DNA of 64,000 bases from Floccularia luteovirens (Eukaryota; Basidiomycota; Agaricomycetes; Agaricales; Squamanitaceae), in the NCBI GenBank assembly GCA_009739215.1, contig VSJF01000004.1, positions 1,116,001 through 1,180,000 on the forward strand, in the 5' to 3' direction. A program made the translations under genes and the position numbers. The notes under the pieces were generated by a model. It searched no databases. It saw nothing but the letters and a program-made list of their open reading frames with translations, and was not told the DNA's origin. Within the stretch, counting starts at the first letter, position 1; the number at the start of each line of letters is the position of its first letter. This document shows positions 35,540 to 46,281 of this stretch, one piece after another.

Positions 35540-38500
35540 CTACGCTCCCTCTTCCTTCTGTAGTTCCAACATCAACTGCTTCATTTCCTCCACATCTTTC
35601 TGAAATCCATTCGAACTTCCGCCCACTTCTCTTGTCCGTGCAAACCCTCCTCCATCTCCCGTTGTCGCTTTACCATCGTCTTTGCTCAGCCAGTCGTCTA
35701 ACTGTGCGGAGATAGAGCGTGCCTTCAGCCGGAAATGTGTCCGTATGATGTCACCAAATGGTTCTGGGGGATTTTTCAAGTTACCAAGCATCTGGTTTCA
35801 TCATTAGAAAAGAGTGACGACCCTGTAATTGCATCTGATAAACTCACCGCTGTTTTGACCACCATTCGGCGAACATTAGCGGAGTCTGTCGTCGTGACGA
35901 TGAGAACAGTTTTAATAGCACACAGAGTAAAACCAACAAGCATGAGATTGTGGTGTTCCGCCACTGGAGGCCCATCCGGGCTCATTCAAATAGGGCTCAT
36001 CACACAGGATCATGGATTGGATTGAAATGAGCACCTTGGTGAGCACATTAGCGTAAGCACTTTAGAAACTAAACTTCTTTTGTACCTGCAGCAATGTGGA
36101 CTTCCCTGCCACCCACCCTGGTCCTGACCACGTTCCAAGAAGTGACAAACATACTTTGCCATCCTATGAGTTTCCTATCAGTACAGAACTAATGCGCCAA
36201 GTGGGTGGATATACAGCATATAGGTTTGGATTGAACCTGTATTTGCCACCGTTCGTCTTGTATAAGGATAAAATTAGACCAATGCGAAATCAATATAACC
36301 AAACTATCGCACCGTCATGTACTTCACGTTTGGAGGTGATTGGTTGTAACTTGGTCCAAGAAAAATATCGAAAAGGAAGCTGTGAAATAATCAGAAAATC
36401 TCCTAGTATTCAAAGAGTCGAACAAACCAGCCATTATAATATCTGTGGGGTATCAATGAAATCTGAACATAGGATAGTACAATCATACCACGTACGGTGT
36501 TCCCTCAGGGCCAGTGATAAGGGCCTTGATTATGTCAACACGTGTCTCATCAACTCGAAGAAAAATGGAAGAATTCCAAGCCACTGGAAGGTTTGTTGTT
36601 AGGATCGCAAGCTATACAAAGTAATGAATACGGTTTGAGAATATATTAGACATGTAAAGGTAACATACCTCTTTAGCTATTGCAAGAGATCTCTTTGGGA
36701 CATCTGAATCGGCCAACATTCTAGCTTCGTTATTGTAATAGAATTTGTAATGTGGGTAGTCATCACCATCCGCCTCGTTACTTGCTGATGAGACAGTTAA
36801 GTCACAATATTCGAACCTCACTCTAGTTGCCCAGCTGATATATGTTTTTTGTGTAATCTCTTCTGTTGCACCCGCATCCACATGAAAATGTGGGGCAGAA
36901 GAGTTGATCTTGGGCAACGACGCATGTAAACGATCGACGAAAGCATCCCCTTTGGTGTCGCGTAATGAACGATCAATTGCATATACTGTTGCTAGTATTC
37001 GACGACAGAAGTCTTGTAACTTTTGGTTTTCGTCAGGTGTAACTTGTTTCGCGGTCTCTTCAGATTTCTCTGTTACGACAACCGTCATCCGCTTTTGCTC
37101 TTCGGTAAGCTCTTCGGGAGGTGACTTATTGATCTTCTTCCCCTCTAAGCCTTTCAAAGCAGCCTGAGCTTGTATAGCAATGGCCTCCAGAAGCTCTCGT
37201 GGTCCAGAACTTCCTTCGTAGACGATCGTTCGCTCGCGTATACCAAAATTGCTCTTGGACCGTTTCCCAATCACTGATTTGACGGACGAGACCACCATAA
37301 TCGGCATGGCCATCATACTCGCTAGTGCTTCATGGTTAGAAATAGTCTATCGAAGCAATTTCAATCAGATCAGACTAGTTCTGATTTAAATTGAATATTC
37401 GTCACCTCCAACCATAGCAGCAATTCAAAATATAAAACAGCTCGCTCTGACATATCGGCTAATGAATCATTCCGCAGCAGTGTACTGCATACATAGTTGA
37501 ATCTTCTTCGAAGGTGGGCCAAAGTTGTCGGATGCACCAAGTAATCACTGGTTTGACCACCGCCTTCTCTGTAGGATGTTTGGGAGGTATAATCGGATAG
37601 CAGTAAGTAGTTTGCCTATTTTCTCGTCTTTATCACGCTGAATAGCTTGCGCTTCTAGTTGTCCAGAGTTCTGCAATGGATAAGCACTACGATCAAATTA
37701 AATTCATGCATACTTACGTCTTCTTTTTGATCACCAGCATATCCTGTTCCTCCTTTAGCTTTCTTTCCTTGCGCGACGCCATGAACAGATGCATAATAAA
37801 GGGTGTCGTCATCGTCTACGTCTGGAACCGTCTTTCGTCGTTTATTTGTCCGCAAAACTTGTTCCTTGTTATCTGCTGGTTCTTCAATCTGCTCCGTGAA
37901 CATCTGTTCGAGCATCGATAGACCCACTCCTAATATGACACCCTGCAAGTTAGAGCAATGAAATAAGGGATCGTCAACAGTGTTCGATGGGTGCTTGTCC
38001 TTATTTGCAGATATAGGTTCGCCACAGGCAGTGCATAGCTCTGAATGACAACGAGGGCAAGTACGATGGACGACTTTGCGTAATCGATCGATATATGTTG
38101 TGAAGTCTGGCTATGGTATCGTTAGCATACACAACTTAAAACGTAAACTCAACACACATAGAGAGCAAAGAAATCGCCTTTATTTCTCGTCACGGAAGCT
38201 CCACATTCTTGAGGACATGGACATTGGGATTCACTCAGCTGAGTGTAAAGGCCGAACAAAAAGCTTTGTTCACCGCCCTCAGGACAACCTTTCATCCACT
38301 GTCCTTGTGTCATCATTTTGACGCGTTCATTGGTCTCTGGGGTGACGAAGACATCCGGTTCCTCTTCAACTTCAATGACTTCCTCGCGCCTGTCCTTGGA
38401 AAAGAATATGCCTTGATGTGGGTGTATTGTATGTAAATATGACTATATGTTCATCTCAGTAGTTTCATACCTGTATAGGGGTCCACATCCGAGACCACCT

Positions 38501-38982
38501 TAGCGGAGTCTGTGGGCTTCTCATAGTCAGAATCATAGTCAACATATTCGGCAGAATCTTGTTATAGAATTGGGTAACTCAGCAAAAGGAGATAGATAAT
38601 ATACTTGTGGCAATGCTACCTTCGTCTTCTTCCACTTCCTCCCCATCCTCCTCCTTGGGTTCCATTTCTTCGTCATTCTCTGGGGTCTGTAGAGGTTAGT
38701 TCGAAAATTGGTGCAACATGTGATCCCAACATACTACAAGTCTTTGGTTGCGTTTCACCTCACTGCTCGAAGCCATCGGGATATCCCCGTCCTCATCTTG
38801 AATGTGGTCAAATCTACCTTCAAAGAATCTCTCTGCTGCCTGCATGACATCCTTGTACTGCTTCAAAGCAGCTCGTGCTTGTGCACGAGTGGCACCCTAG
38901 ACTTTTCTGGTCTTTCAATTGCTCACAGCATAAACCAAGTACAACCCACCATCTCTATAAGTTGTTGAACCTCGTTCTCCAT
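35540..38982 (-). CDS. BRUCE/UBE2O-type ubiquitin-conjugating (E2) protein with UBA-like and Cys-rich domains
   Basis: Predicted E2, perhaps a combined E2/E3. N-terminus MENEVQQLIEM, then ATRAQARAALKQYKDVMQAA: UBA-like helices. An acidic stretch follows, then a Cys-rich module (CPCPQECGASVTRNKGDFF, TCPRCHSELCTACGEPIS) resembling IBR/RBR zinc binding. A helical middle domain follows (SNFGIRERTIVYEGSSGPRE and SWATRVRFEYCDLTVSS). The C-terminal UBC fold reads NSSIFLRVDETRVDIIKALI, TGPEGTPY, the catalytic Cys in DGKVCLSLLGTWSGPGW, ISIQSMILCDEPYLNEPGW and a long C-terminal helix. UBC details match BIRC6/UBE2O rather than small E2s. About 14 introns. Near 37567-37615 the frame only holds if a GC-donor intron (GCAAAC) is removed, or if one surplus base exists. 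Gene start ATG 38980-38982. Confidence 0.85.
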
Positions 38983-39425
38983 GGTTGGCAAACTTGCTTA
39001 AGCCCTACAAGCACACCAAGTAGTTGAGAAATATCACGGATACAGCGACTGTGAAGAGAAATTGGGGATTAATTTATTTATTCAATAAGAACTACAGAAG
39101 GCAACTTGTTACTTCCGAATTGACTTTAATAGCATTATGTAATCAGGGCTTAAATGGAACACTGCAAAAGCGAAATGCTTGATTTTCGCAGAGAACCTCG
39201 GGACTGTGCACAAATTTATGCTAAGTAAAATAAATACTTCAAGCAACATAATACGATATATAAAAAAAGCCAAATTTAAGCAATATAAATCGGAAGCAAG
39301 TACCCAAAAAAGTTTTAACAGAAATTGAAGTAGAGCGCTTAACAGTTGGAATACAAACTAAGGCCTTAGATTTGAAACGTACAATCCCACAGAAACAATC
39401 AATCAAGGCATCTTACCTTAGTGTT
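38983..39425. other. Intergenic between Opy2-like and E2 genes
   Basis: Both neighbours are on the minus strand. This 443-bp AT-rich stretch should hold the Opy2-like 3' UTR and the E2 promoter. No ORF or repeat worth naming was seen. Confidence 0.4.
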
Positions 39426-41407
39426 CTATCCTTGCTTGAGTGACGGTAGGTTATCGCGGTCAAACCCAAGGGGATAGGAAGAAAGATCAGCCGTCAGCGC
39501 CAGCGTGTCTAAGCTTGCTCTTTGGCGTCCGTAGAAAGACGGAGTCGAATTATTGTTAACTTCTGAACCAGTCCCATTAACAATTTGGAATGGGAAGGAA
39601 CCTAGTCCAGAGGATGCTGTAGAAAACTGTGATCCATTTGAGAGACCCAACGTGCGCCGGTTTGGAGGAGCAGGTAGGGAACTATGTGGATCATTAGTCT
39701 GTGCCAATAGTTTATCGCCTTCGGATGCAGATGGGGTAAACACCTGTTGGGTAAGAGGTGAAGGAGGAGCGACGGTGATCGTGTGGTGACCAACAGGAGA
39801 TTGTGGCGGGGTGTTGTTCGTAGGTCGCGCATCGGTAGACCGTACAGGTCGATCAGATATAGGAGTGACAAAAGGGTATGATTCAAGGATAGAATCTGCC
39901 CGCGCAGATATACCAGAAGTAATGGACGAACCAGAGATTCGCTTACCAGCCACCAGACCTTTGGCTTGCGCCTGCGCGTGTGCGTGAGCAAGTGCTTTTT
40001 GCTGCTGTTGCTGTAGTGCGCCAGGAGTACCTGCAGTAGGACTGACTAGCCGACCCATTGTCGTCCTGAATGGAGAACGTGCAACATTATCAGCGGTTGC
40101 GGGTGGACTAAGTCCACTCAATCCAACATTAACACGTGTAGCACTGCCAATGTCAATTACAGAGCCTGCCTGAGTGTACATACTTGAAGGGCGGCTGAAA
40201 TTGTCAGGGACTGGCCAAGTTACATCTCCCATGTCAGGCGCCGTAGATTCGTGGCGCGTGAATGTAGATGGCTGTCCAGACGTTACCCTGGAAGTTGTTC
40301 CCTGAGTTGTACGTGTAGACATGTTATCGTCACTGAAAGGATTGTCCATTTCAAAGTGTTCATTAGCTTCGCGTACGACGTCACTTGGACCAAAAGAAGT
40401 TGATGCCAACGGCGAACGGACAGATGGCCTCGCGTGTAGAGATGGTTTCAACCCTGTTTGAGAGCTATTCACAGGAGAAGATCCTGGAGCATTCACGAAC
40501 TCAGCCTTGACAAGGCCGACTACGTGCGGCACGGAACCCTTTGTTGGAGTGATGATCATGGGGGCTTCATTCAAAAAGTCACTAGCACCCGACATGTATG
40601 AATGTCGGGATGACACTGTTGAAATACCAGAGATAGTAGATCCTGCATAAGGCGCGGCAGGTTTGAGTGAGTCGTGAGACATATTGACATGTTCCAAATT
40701 GAGATCTGGCGTACGTGGCGGACGCTGCGGCAAAGAAGAGGTGGAAGAAGGTAATGATGTGGAGTCTGAATAAGGAGAAAGAGGGTGGTATGTATCAGGA
40801 GTGACAAGGGCGATGGGAATAACATTGGTCCCCTCCGTCCTAGTTGTTTGTATGGAGTGATTGTCTTCGAAAGGATTGCTACCATGTAGACTTTTGTAAT
40901 TTCCAGCTCGAGCAGCTGTTTGGTTTGGACTACTGTCATTTACTGAATTGTATACCCGGACTGTATTAAGCTCTGTAGGAATAGAAAGATGTTTTTCTGT
41001 CGGATCTGGCCTGTTGAGGACGGTCTCGGCTGAAGCAGGTACATCGATTTTGGCTTCTTCGGTGGGCGCTGAGCGAGATCTCTTGCGGTACCAGAAAAAC
41101 AATACGATGGCAACAGCAAGAAGCAAAAGAGCACCAATGATACCACCGGCCAGAGCTCCTTTGCTGACACCCCCAGATGATTTGGTGCCAGACTGGGAAT
41201 CTTGCTTAGCAACGCAAGAATTTAGACCGCACGAGAAGCAGTCCCTATGATGATACCATGTCAAAATACGAAAGGTAGACAAGCAGTAATAACTGACCTG
41301 TTAATCCTTACACATTCTTCGTTCGCAGAGCATTGGCATGGTGGGGGAGGAGTAGAACAATCTATGCAAGAGGCACTTTGCCGAGGAACAAGAGCATCAA
41401 GAAGCAT
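39426..41407 (-). CDS. OPY2: Opy2-like single-pass membrane anchor of MAPK signalling
   Basis: In yeast Opy2 anchors Ste50 at the membrane for the HOG and filamentation MAPK cascades. Exon 1 (ATG 41405-41407) and the start of exon 2 give a short extracellular Cys cluster: CIDCSTPPPPCQCSANEEC, then RDCFSCGLNSCVAKQ, the Opy2 N-terminal signature. A Ser/Gly stalk leads to one TM helix at about residues 67-88 (ALAGGIIGALLLLAVAIVLF), followed by RKRSR. The roughly 550-residue cytosolic tail is Ser/Thr/Pro-rich and low in order, with a QQQQQ/AHAHAQAQA repeat (about 39970-40020). Two NPFxD motifs occur in the tail: NPFED at about residues 160-164 and NPFSD at about 338-342. No cleaved signal peptide is obvious. 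The single intron is GT-AG, 46-50 nt. Total about 642 aa. Confidence 0.85.
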
Positions 41408-41675
41408 GAGGAAAGAAGTAAACTACCAAAGGAATGTTGGAGGAAATGTCAAAGCAATACAAGGAGGTGAAGACGAGAGATGTCGTATGCCCAGAGGTGT
41501 TGAAAAGGCGATGAAAGGAAGAGGGAAAACTGTGAGAGGATCACAGCATCTCAAGGGGAACTGTGGGAACTTGAATCAGCAACGGCGCGATTGATGGGAA
41601 CAACAATATTTAAATATATATTTGAACCCCAAAATAATTATCATTTCTGCCACGCGATTATCTATCATCTTCATC
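41408..41675. promoter_or_regulatory. Divergent promoter between Opy2-like and CAF16 genes
   Basis: The two genes start outward from this 268-bp stretch. It has a purine-rich half near the Opy2-like start and a TATATATT element at about 41615. No specific factor site was assigned. Confidence 0.4.
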
Positions 41676-42849
41676 ATGAATACAATCTCAGTATCCAATT
41701 TAACCTACTTTCACAACCCATTATCTCCTCCTTCCCTCGATGCTGTCAATCTACAGCTTCCACAAGGCTCCAGGACCATTTTGATCGGCGCAAACGGAGG
41801 TTTGAGTCACGTTGCACCAACCTTGTCATTCTTACTTATCACAATTTTCAGCTGGTAAATCTACTCTACTACAAATCCTAGCTGGAAAAAGACTTGTCAA
41901 TGGCCCTTCAACCGATATTAGAATCAAAGGTCGAGACGTATTCCGTGATTCTCCTCCTGGCGTAACTTTTCTAGGCACAGAATGGCATGTAAAGATTTTT
42001 GTTGCTTCTCAAAATCATTCACACGATACGATGCAGGGCAATGAACCCAGTTGTACGAGGTGACATCGTAGTTTCCGCCTTTTTGGATTCTGTTGGTGGC
42101 TACAGGCACAAAGAAAGAAGAGATAAATTATTGGATATCCTTGACATTGATCTAGATTGGCATATGCACACAATATCTGATGGAGAAAGACGCAGAGTCC
42201 AGCTTTGTTTTGGACTGATGGCCCCTTGGGATGTTCTACTGCTCGATGAGGTGATAACCTTATCTTTTATGGAAATCCACATCTCACGAATCTTGTCACA
42301 GGTCACCGTTGATCTTGATGTCCTTGTACGAGACGACCTCCTCAGGTTTCTTAAACACGACAGTGAAACTCGTGGCGCGACCATAATATGCATGTACCGC
42401 CATCCTGACTCTATTCCAAGACTTAATGACATGGCATTCCCCAGACGCGACGCATATATTTGATGGTTTGAACGATTTCCCCACTCATGTTGCACATATG
42501 AGGTTCGGGCGCTTCGTAATACAGCCAGCACAATGGCCCATCACCCCGACATCTCCACTTTCCACCCATTTTACCCCAGATACCAGATTATATGATGTAG
42601 CTCTGCAATGGCTCAAGGAGGATCGAGATAATCGCCGTCAACTAGAAAGTCAAGGGAGGAAAACAAGAGGAGCACGTAGGAACGAGGTATGTTATCTCCT
42701 TGACCATCACAATCCGAGATTCCGAGATTTTTGTAGGCAGTGCCCTCCGATAGCGAGACATTCTATCGAAAGTGAGTGACAATGCTTTCTCCTGTTTGAA
42801 GAGGCTGTTACTGAGTTTCAAACACCTTAGATACGATTACAGTCATTGA
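41676..42849 (+). CDS. CAF16: CAF16-like soluble ABC ATPase (CCR4-NOT associated)
   Basis: A non-transport ABC ATPase that in yeast associates with CCR4-NOT. Start [20 protein letters not shown]. Walker A is [12 protein letters not shown], joined across an intron at 41803-41851. Further: [28 protein letters not shown], the signature region [17 protein letters not shown], Walker [16 protein letters not shown] and the family-specific YATHIFDGL with [10 protein letters not shown]. The last exons give [13 protein letters not shown] and YDYSH, ending TGA 42847-42849. Two introns (41985-42036 and 42390-42444) must use GC donors (both GCATGTA) to produce the conserved TEW-A-MNP and II-YATH-IF joins; the nearby GT donors give wrong frames. 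The others are GT-AG. It has no membrane segment. Confidence 0.9.
41985..42036 (+). other. GC-AG intron 1 in CAF16 (donor GCATGTA)
   Basis: The exon ends ...ACA GAA TG; the intron is 52 nt, with acceptor GATGCAG. The join reads TEWAMNPVVR, with the one-residue spacing expected between the Trp and the Met/Leu-Asn-Pro of this family. The GT four bases downstream would leave the wrong phase. Confidence 0.85.
42390..42444 (+). other. GC-AG intron 2 in CAF16 (donor GCATGTA)
   Basis: The exon ends ATA ATA T; the intron is 55 nt, with acceptor CCCCAG; then AC GCG ACG CAT follows. The join reads [11 protein letters not shown], whose YATHIFDGL is the hallmark of CAF16 proteins. The alternative GT at 42394 gives a frame that lacks it. 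Confidence 0.88.
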
Positions 42850-43178
42850 TATGGCCAAATACACAGGATCTAAAACTCTCATAGATAGTCTGATCGATTG
42901 CACTCTCGTCTTAGATTATTTAGTATATACAGGTACAGCTGTAATAGCAGTGTATAATGATTAATTTGGTGAGAGGAGAGACCTGGAGAATCCGGCAACC
43001 AGTCGGAGTACTAAAATTTACACCTTTGCAGCTCATTCAATTGACGCATACTTATGGCAAGTGTTGGATTCGACGAAAAGTTCAGTGGTAAACCTAAACA
43101 CTAACAATTATAGCTTTCCTAATTATTTGTCGCCAAACCTATTTCGTAGAAATCACCCCCAAGGGCAACTGGAATAAG
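42850..43178. other. Intergenic between CAF16 and Air-like genes
   Basis: Tandem plus-strand neighbours flank this 329-bp AT-rich stretch. It should hold the CAF16 terminator and the Air promoter. I cannot exclude a non-coding first exon of the Air gene near 43090-43140. Nothing else was seen. Confidence 0.4.
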
Positions 43179-45020
43179 ATGAACATTCCCCCTGGTGGAG
43201 ATATAATTGATCTCACAGACTCGCCACCATCTTTCCCAAGCGCTAGACTTGAGTCTGAGGATGAACTCGAAGTTTCGGTTGCATCTGTAACCACTAGTAT
43301 CAAGCGGCCTTCAAGACAAAAACGCAAGAACTCATCGGCAGATGACGGCAGTCGCTCAAAAACCAGAAAAAATGGAACGAATGGAGAACAAGAAAATCAT
43401 GGTCAACCCGAAACGATAGATCTCGACCAAGCTGATGGCACTACGCACAATATCAACGATTCTAGCACCACAGATATATTCTATGTCGATCTACAACCAG
43501 CCCCTCTAAAAGAACCTCAACAACTAACACCGCAGGGGGACACACAACCCCGAGATAAACTGCTATTGCCTGCCCATGTTTCGGTATTGGGTTCAGTTTC
43601 GGTAGAAATTTTGCCTACGGTAGAAAATAACGGCGATGACGATGACTTCATTGACTACCTTGACGTTGAAGATATAAAGGTGTGATAACACAACTCCAAA
43701 TTCTATTTTTTTGACCTCCTGCCCTCGTAGGAAATTGTGCGATACTTCGAAACTCCACCAGATGAGTCGACAGTGCCAAACCGAACTATATGTAAAAACT
43801 GCGGAGCAGAAGGGGAACATAAGACGTCAGCATGTCCAGTGTTAATTGTTCGATACATTTTACTATTACAGACGCAACAATCTCACCCGTTTGATAGTGT
43901 TTAACATGTGGTGTGAGAAATGAACATCATACAAGGTCCTGTCCAATTAGCAAAGTGTGTTTCACATGTGGCATGAAAGGTCATATCAATGCAGTGCGTG
44001 AAAATCTTCACTTCAAAAAAGTTCGCCATTTAATATATATTATACTAGAATTGTCCGAATCGACGCTCTGCCAAGTCTTTCACCTCTGGAAGATTCGATG
44101 ATTGTGACAGGTGTGGTTCTGGATTGCACAAAACAAATGTCAGTATCCATTCAACCACAACCGATATAAAGCCCATGTAATACTATTCTAGGAATGCCCT
44201 ACTTGGTGGCGTTTATATGAGTATTTTACCGACGAAGAAAAAGCTATCACAATCGAAAGACGACAATCAAAGAAGCTTCTACAGATCGGGCAAGGAGGAG
44301 AAGGCTACATTGCTGATGACGAGTGGTGCTACAATTGTGGATGCTCTGGACATTGGGGAGATGTAAGAACGGCTAATATTTAGTTTTCATCTTATTCAGC
44401 TCTTGTTTCAGGATTGTCAGGAACGAACCCCCATGGAAAGGCCCCGAGAACTATCTGCCTTCAGCGCAAATAATGTCATGTCTGGACCATTTTACGATCC
44501 TTCCGAGGCAGAAAAACGTACCACTACACGTCGCAACCGATCTGGTAGTGATACATTAGGAGATTGGGGCATAGATGCACCAGACAATGTAGGAAGGCAA
44601 GCCAGGAAGAAGGCCATGGATCGCTTGGCAAAGAAGGAGCAAGACCAGTATGATGATACCGATGATTGGTTTAATAATAACAAACGACACGAAAGGCTTA
44701 AGCCACAAGAAACCGCCCCAAAAAGACTAAGTTTCGGCAAATCTATCCGACCCATCGAACGTTCTGAGGTTCCGTCTACCACCTCTCCAAGTCTTCTATC
44801 TCGTCTAGGAGACAAACTACCCCCCGATTCCCGTTCGAAAGGTCGGGATAGAGGACCCCGCTCATCAGATTCAACAGGTTCCAGAAGTAGAAATGGCCAC
44901 CGCAACCCGCCGGATTGGAATGATCACTCGGACAGACATTGGCGTGGTCCCAGTCGGGATAGAAGAGATACAAGAGACCTTGGTCCCAGATATCGGGGTG
45001 GTTATGCCCGTCATTCGTAA
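43179..45020 (+). CDS. AIR2: Air1/Air2-like zinc-knuckle subunit of the TRAMP RNA-surveillance complex
   Basis: RNA-binding partner of the Trf4/5 poly(A) polymerase and Mtr4 helicase in nuclear RNA decay. Five CCHC knuckles with the Air spacing: CKNCGAEGEHKTSAC, CLTCGVRNEHHTRSC, CFTCGMKGHINANC, CDRCGSGLHKTNEC and CYNCGCSGHWGDDC. The characteristic ECPTWWRLYEYFTDEE lies between knuckles 4 and 5 (Trf4 contact region in yeast). The N-terminus (about 170 aa) is acidic and disordered and begins MNIPPGGDIIDLTDSPPS, a SUMO-interacting-motif-like sequence. The C-terminus is rich in Arg/Ser/Asp (RSRNGHRNPPDWNDHSDRHW). Introns fall inside knuckles and rejoin in frame. The gene ends at TAA 45018-45020. 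Complete. Confidence 0.92.
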
Positions 45021-45321
45021 ACATTCTTCTTGGATCCGGATGATTTTCGGAAGTTACATTCACAGTGTTATTTGTTGTAGTAGTGTCAATGTTGCACAAG
45101 CTATTCGGTACTAGTACGTAGTTGTTATATGAGATGTACGTATACAGTACGTATGTATGTACATCAGTGACTGATATATTACAGCATGCGGGAGAGCAAA
45201 GGTGGAGATAAATTCTCAGTTGTCGACAGAAGTCAGATTCCCACGGATTCTAAATATATAATTCCGTTGCTTTATTGGTCAAATGCATCTTGTCCTCGTT
45301 CTCCAATAAGCACCCTTATTA
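45021..45321. other. Intergenic between Air-like and FTS genes
   Basis: Holds the end of the Air-like transcript, a short palindromic TACGTA/GTATGT repeat (see the separate entry) and the FTS promoter. No ORF. Confidence 0.4.
45115..45166. repeat. Short TACGTA/GTATGTAC-rich simple repeat
   Basis: About 50 bases made mostly of TACGTA and GTATGTAC words, many of them self-complementary, between two genes. It is too short for a mobile element. It could form cruciforms or be a chance microsatellite. Confidence 0.5.
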
Positions 45322-46224
45322 ATGAGTAGAGCACAGTCACGTTTACCGATTCAGGCTTCACGAAAGCCCCCAAGCTCGGATACTCAGCCCAGTAGTGTGG
45401 TGGCCCTCACATCAGTGGCTTTGGAATATGCATCTCTCAGGCATACTGGCCACTGCCCATTAGGGATGTACATCATGCCATCAACGGAGAACTTGTTGAT
45501 CTGGGATGCTGTTTTCTTTGTTCATCAAGGTGAGCACTACATGTATCACCCTTCTATATCCGCAATTCTCATCTATTAACTTGATTAGGCTATTATGCAG
45601 ATGCTGTTCTGAAATTACGCTTGACTTTCCCCGAGACATATCCAGAAAAACCACCTGTTGTGCGATTTATAACAGATGTCTTCCATCCGCTCATTTCTCA
45701 GAACGGAGTCTTCAATATCAACCCTCGTTTCCGATCATGGCGGTAGGTTTTGCTTTACAACCTCAGTTCCCGTTCATTCAGGAATATCATTGTATAGGCC
45801 CAAAGAGCATCATGTTTTTGATGTTCTTCATTGGATAAAAGCATCATTCAAAAAACATGCCCTGGATCAGTTCAAGGAAGAAGACTGTGCCAATAAAGAA
45901 GCTTACAGGTCTGTCTCGCTCAAAATGACCTTTGAATACTTACACAGCTTAATCTCATGCTTGATTTAGATTGTAAATGTGCTTTATTTCGCTATGTCGA
46001 AATCTTCTGAGTATGTTTACTACAGATATCATGACTCTATTCAATCGTTTGCAGCACTAGCAAATCAATCTGCCATGCTGTCGCAGTCGCAGTCAGCACT
46101 GTATGACAAAGATCATCCATCTCTGACAACAGACAAAACGGACGGGCGCATATCATTTACGAAATTACCTTCTAATCAATTGTCTCAGCTTCGCAAGAAC
46201 CTGGGATTGCAAGAATGGGAATAG
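45322..46224 (+). CDS. FTS/AKTIP-like E2 variant (UEV), Hook complex component
   Basis: A ubiquitin-conjugating fold without the catalytic Cys. In Aspergillus and animals FTS joins Hook and FHIP to link early endosomes to dynein. Marks: ALEYASLRHTGHCPLGMYIM, ENLLIWDAVFFVHQGYYADA, TFPETYPEKPPVVRFITDVF, then HPLISQNGVFNINPRFRSWR and PKEHHVFDVLHWIKASFKK. Where active E2s have the Cys loop, this protein has GVFNINPRF. The C-terminus is a helix followed by a Ser/Gln-rich stretch (SAMLSQSQSALYDKDHPS). Four or five exons. Between 45909 and 46025 two ordinary-sized introns (61 and 53 nt) appear to flank an exon of only 3 nt (ATT, 45970-45972). A single 117-nt intron would also keep frame. It ends 57 bp from the convergent Vip1 stop. 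Confidence 0.88.
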
Positions 46225-46281
46225 ATAATTTAATCAGAGTGGAGTTTATACTTGTAGAGGTGAATACATAAAGAAATGCTG

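Noticed and set aside
39960..40020. CAG/GC-type coding repeat in the Opy2-like gene, considered as a separate satellite.
   Set aside because: It is a short Gln/Ala/His repeat inside the disordered tail and stays in frame; not an independent element.
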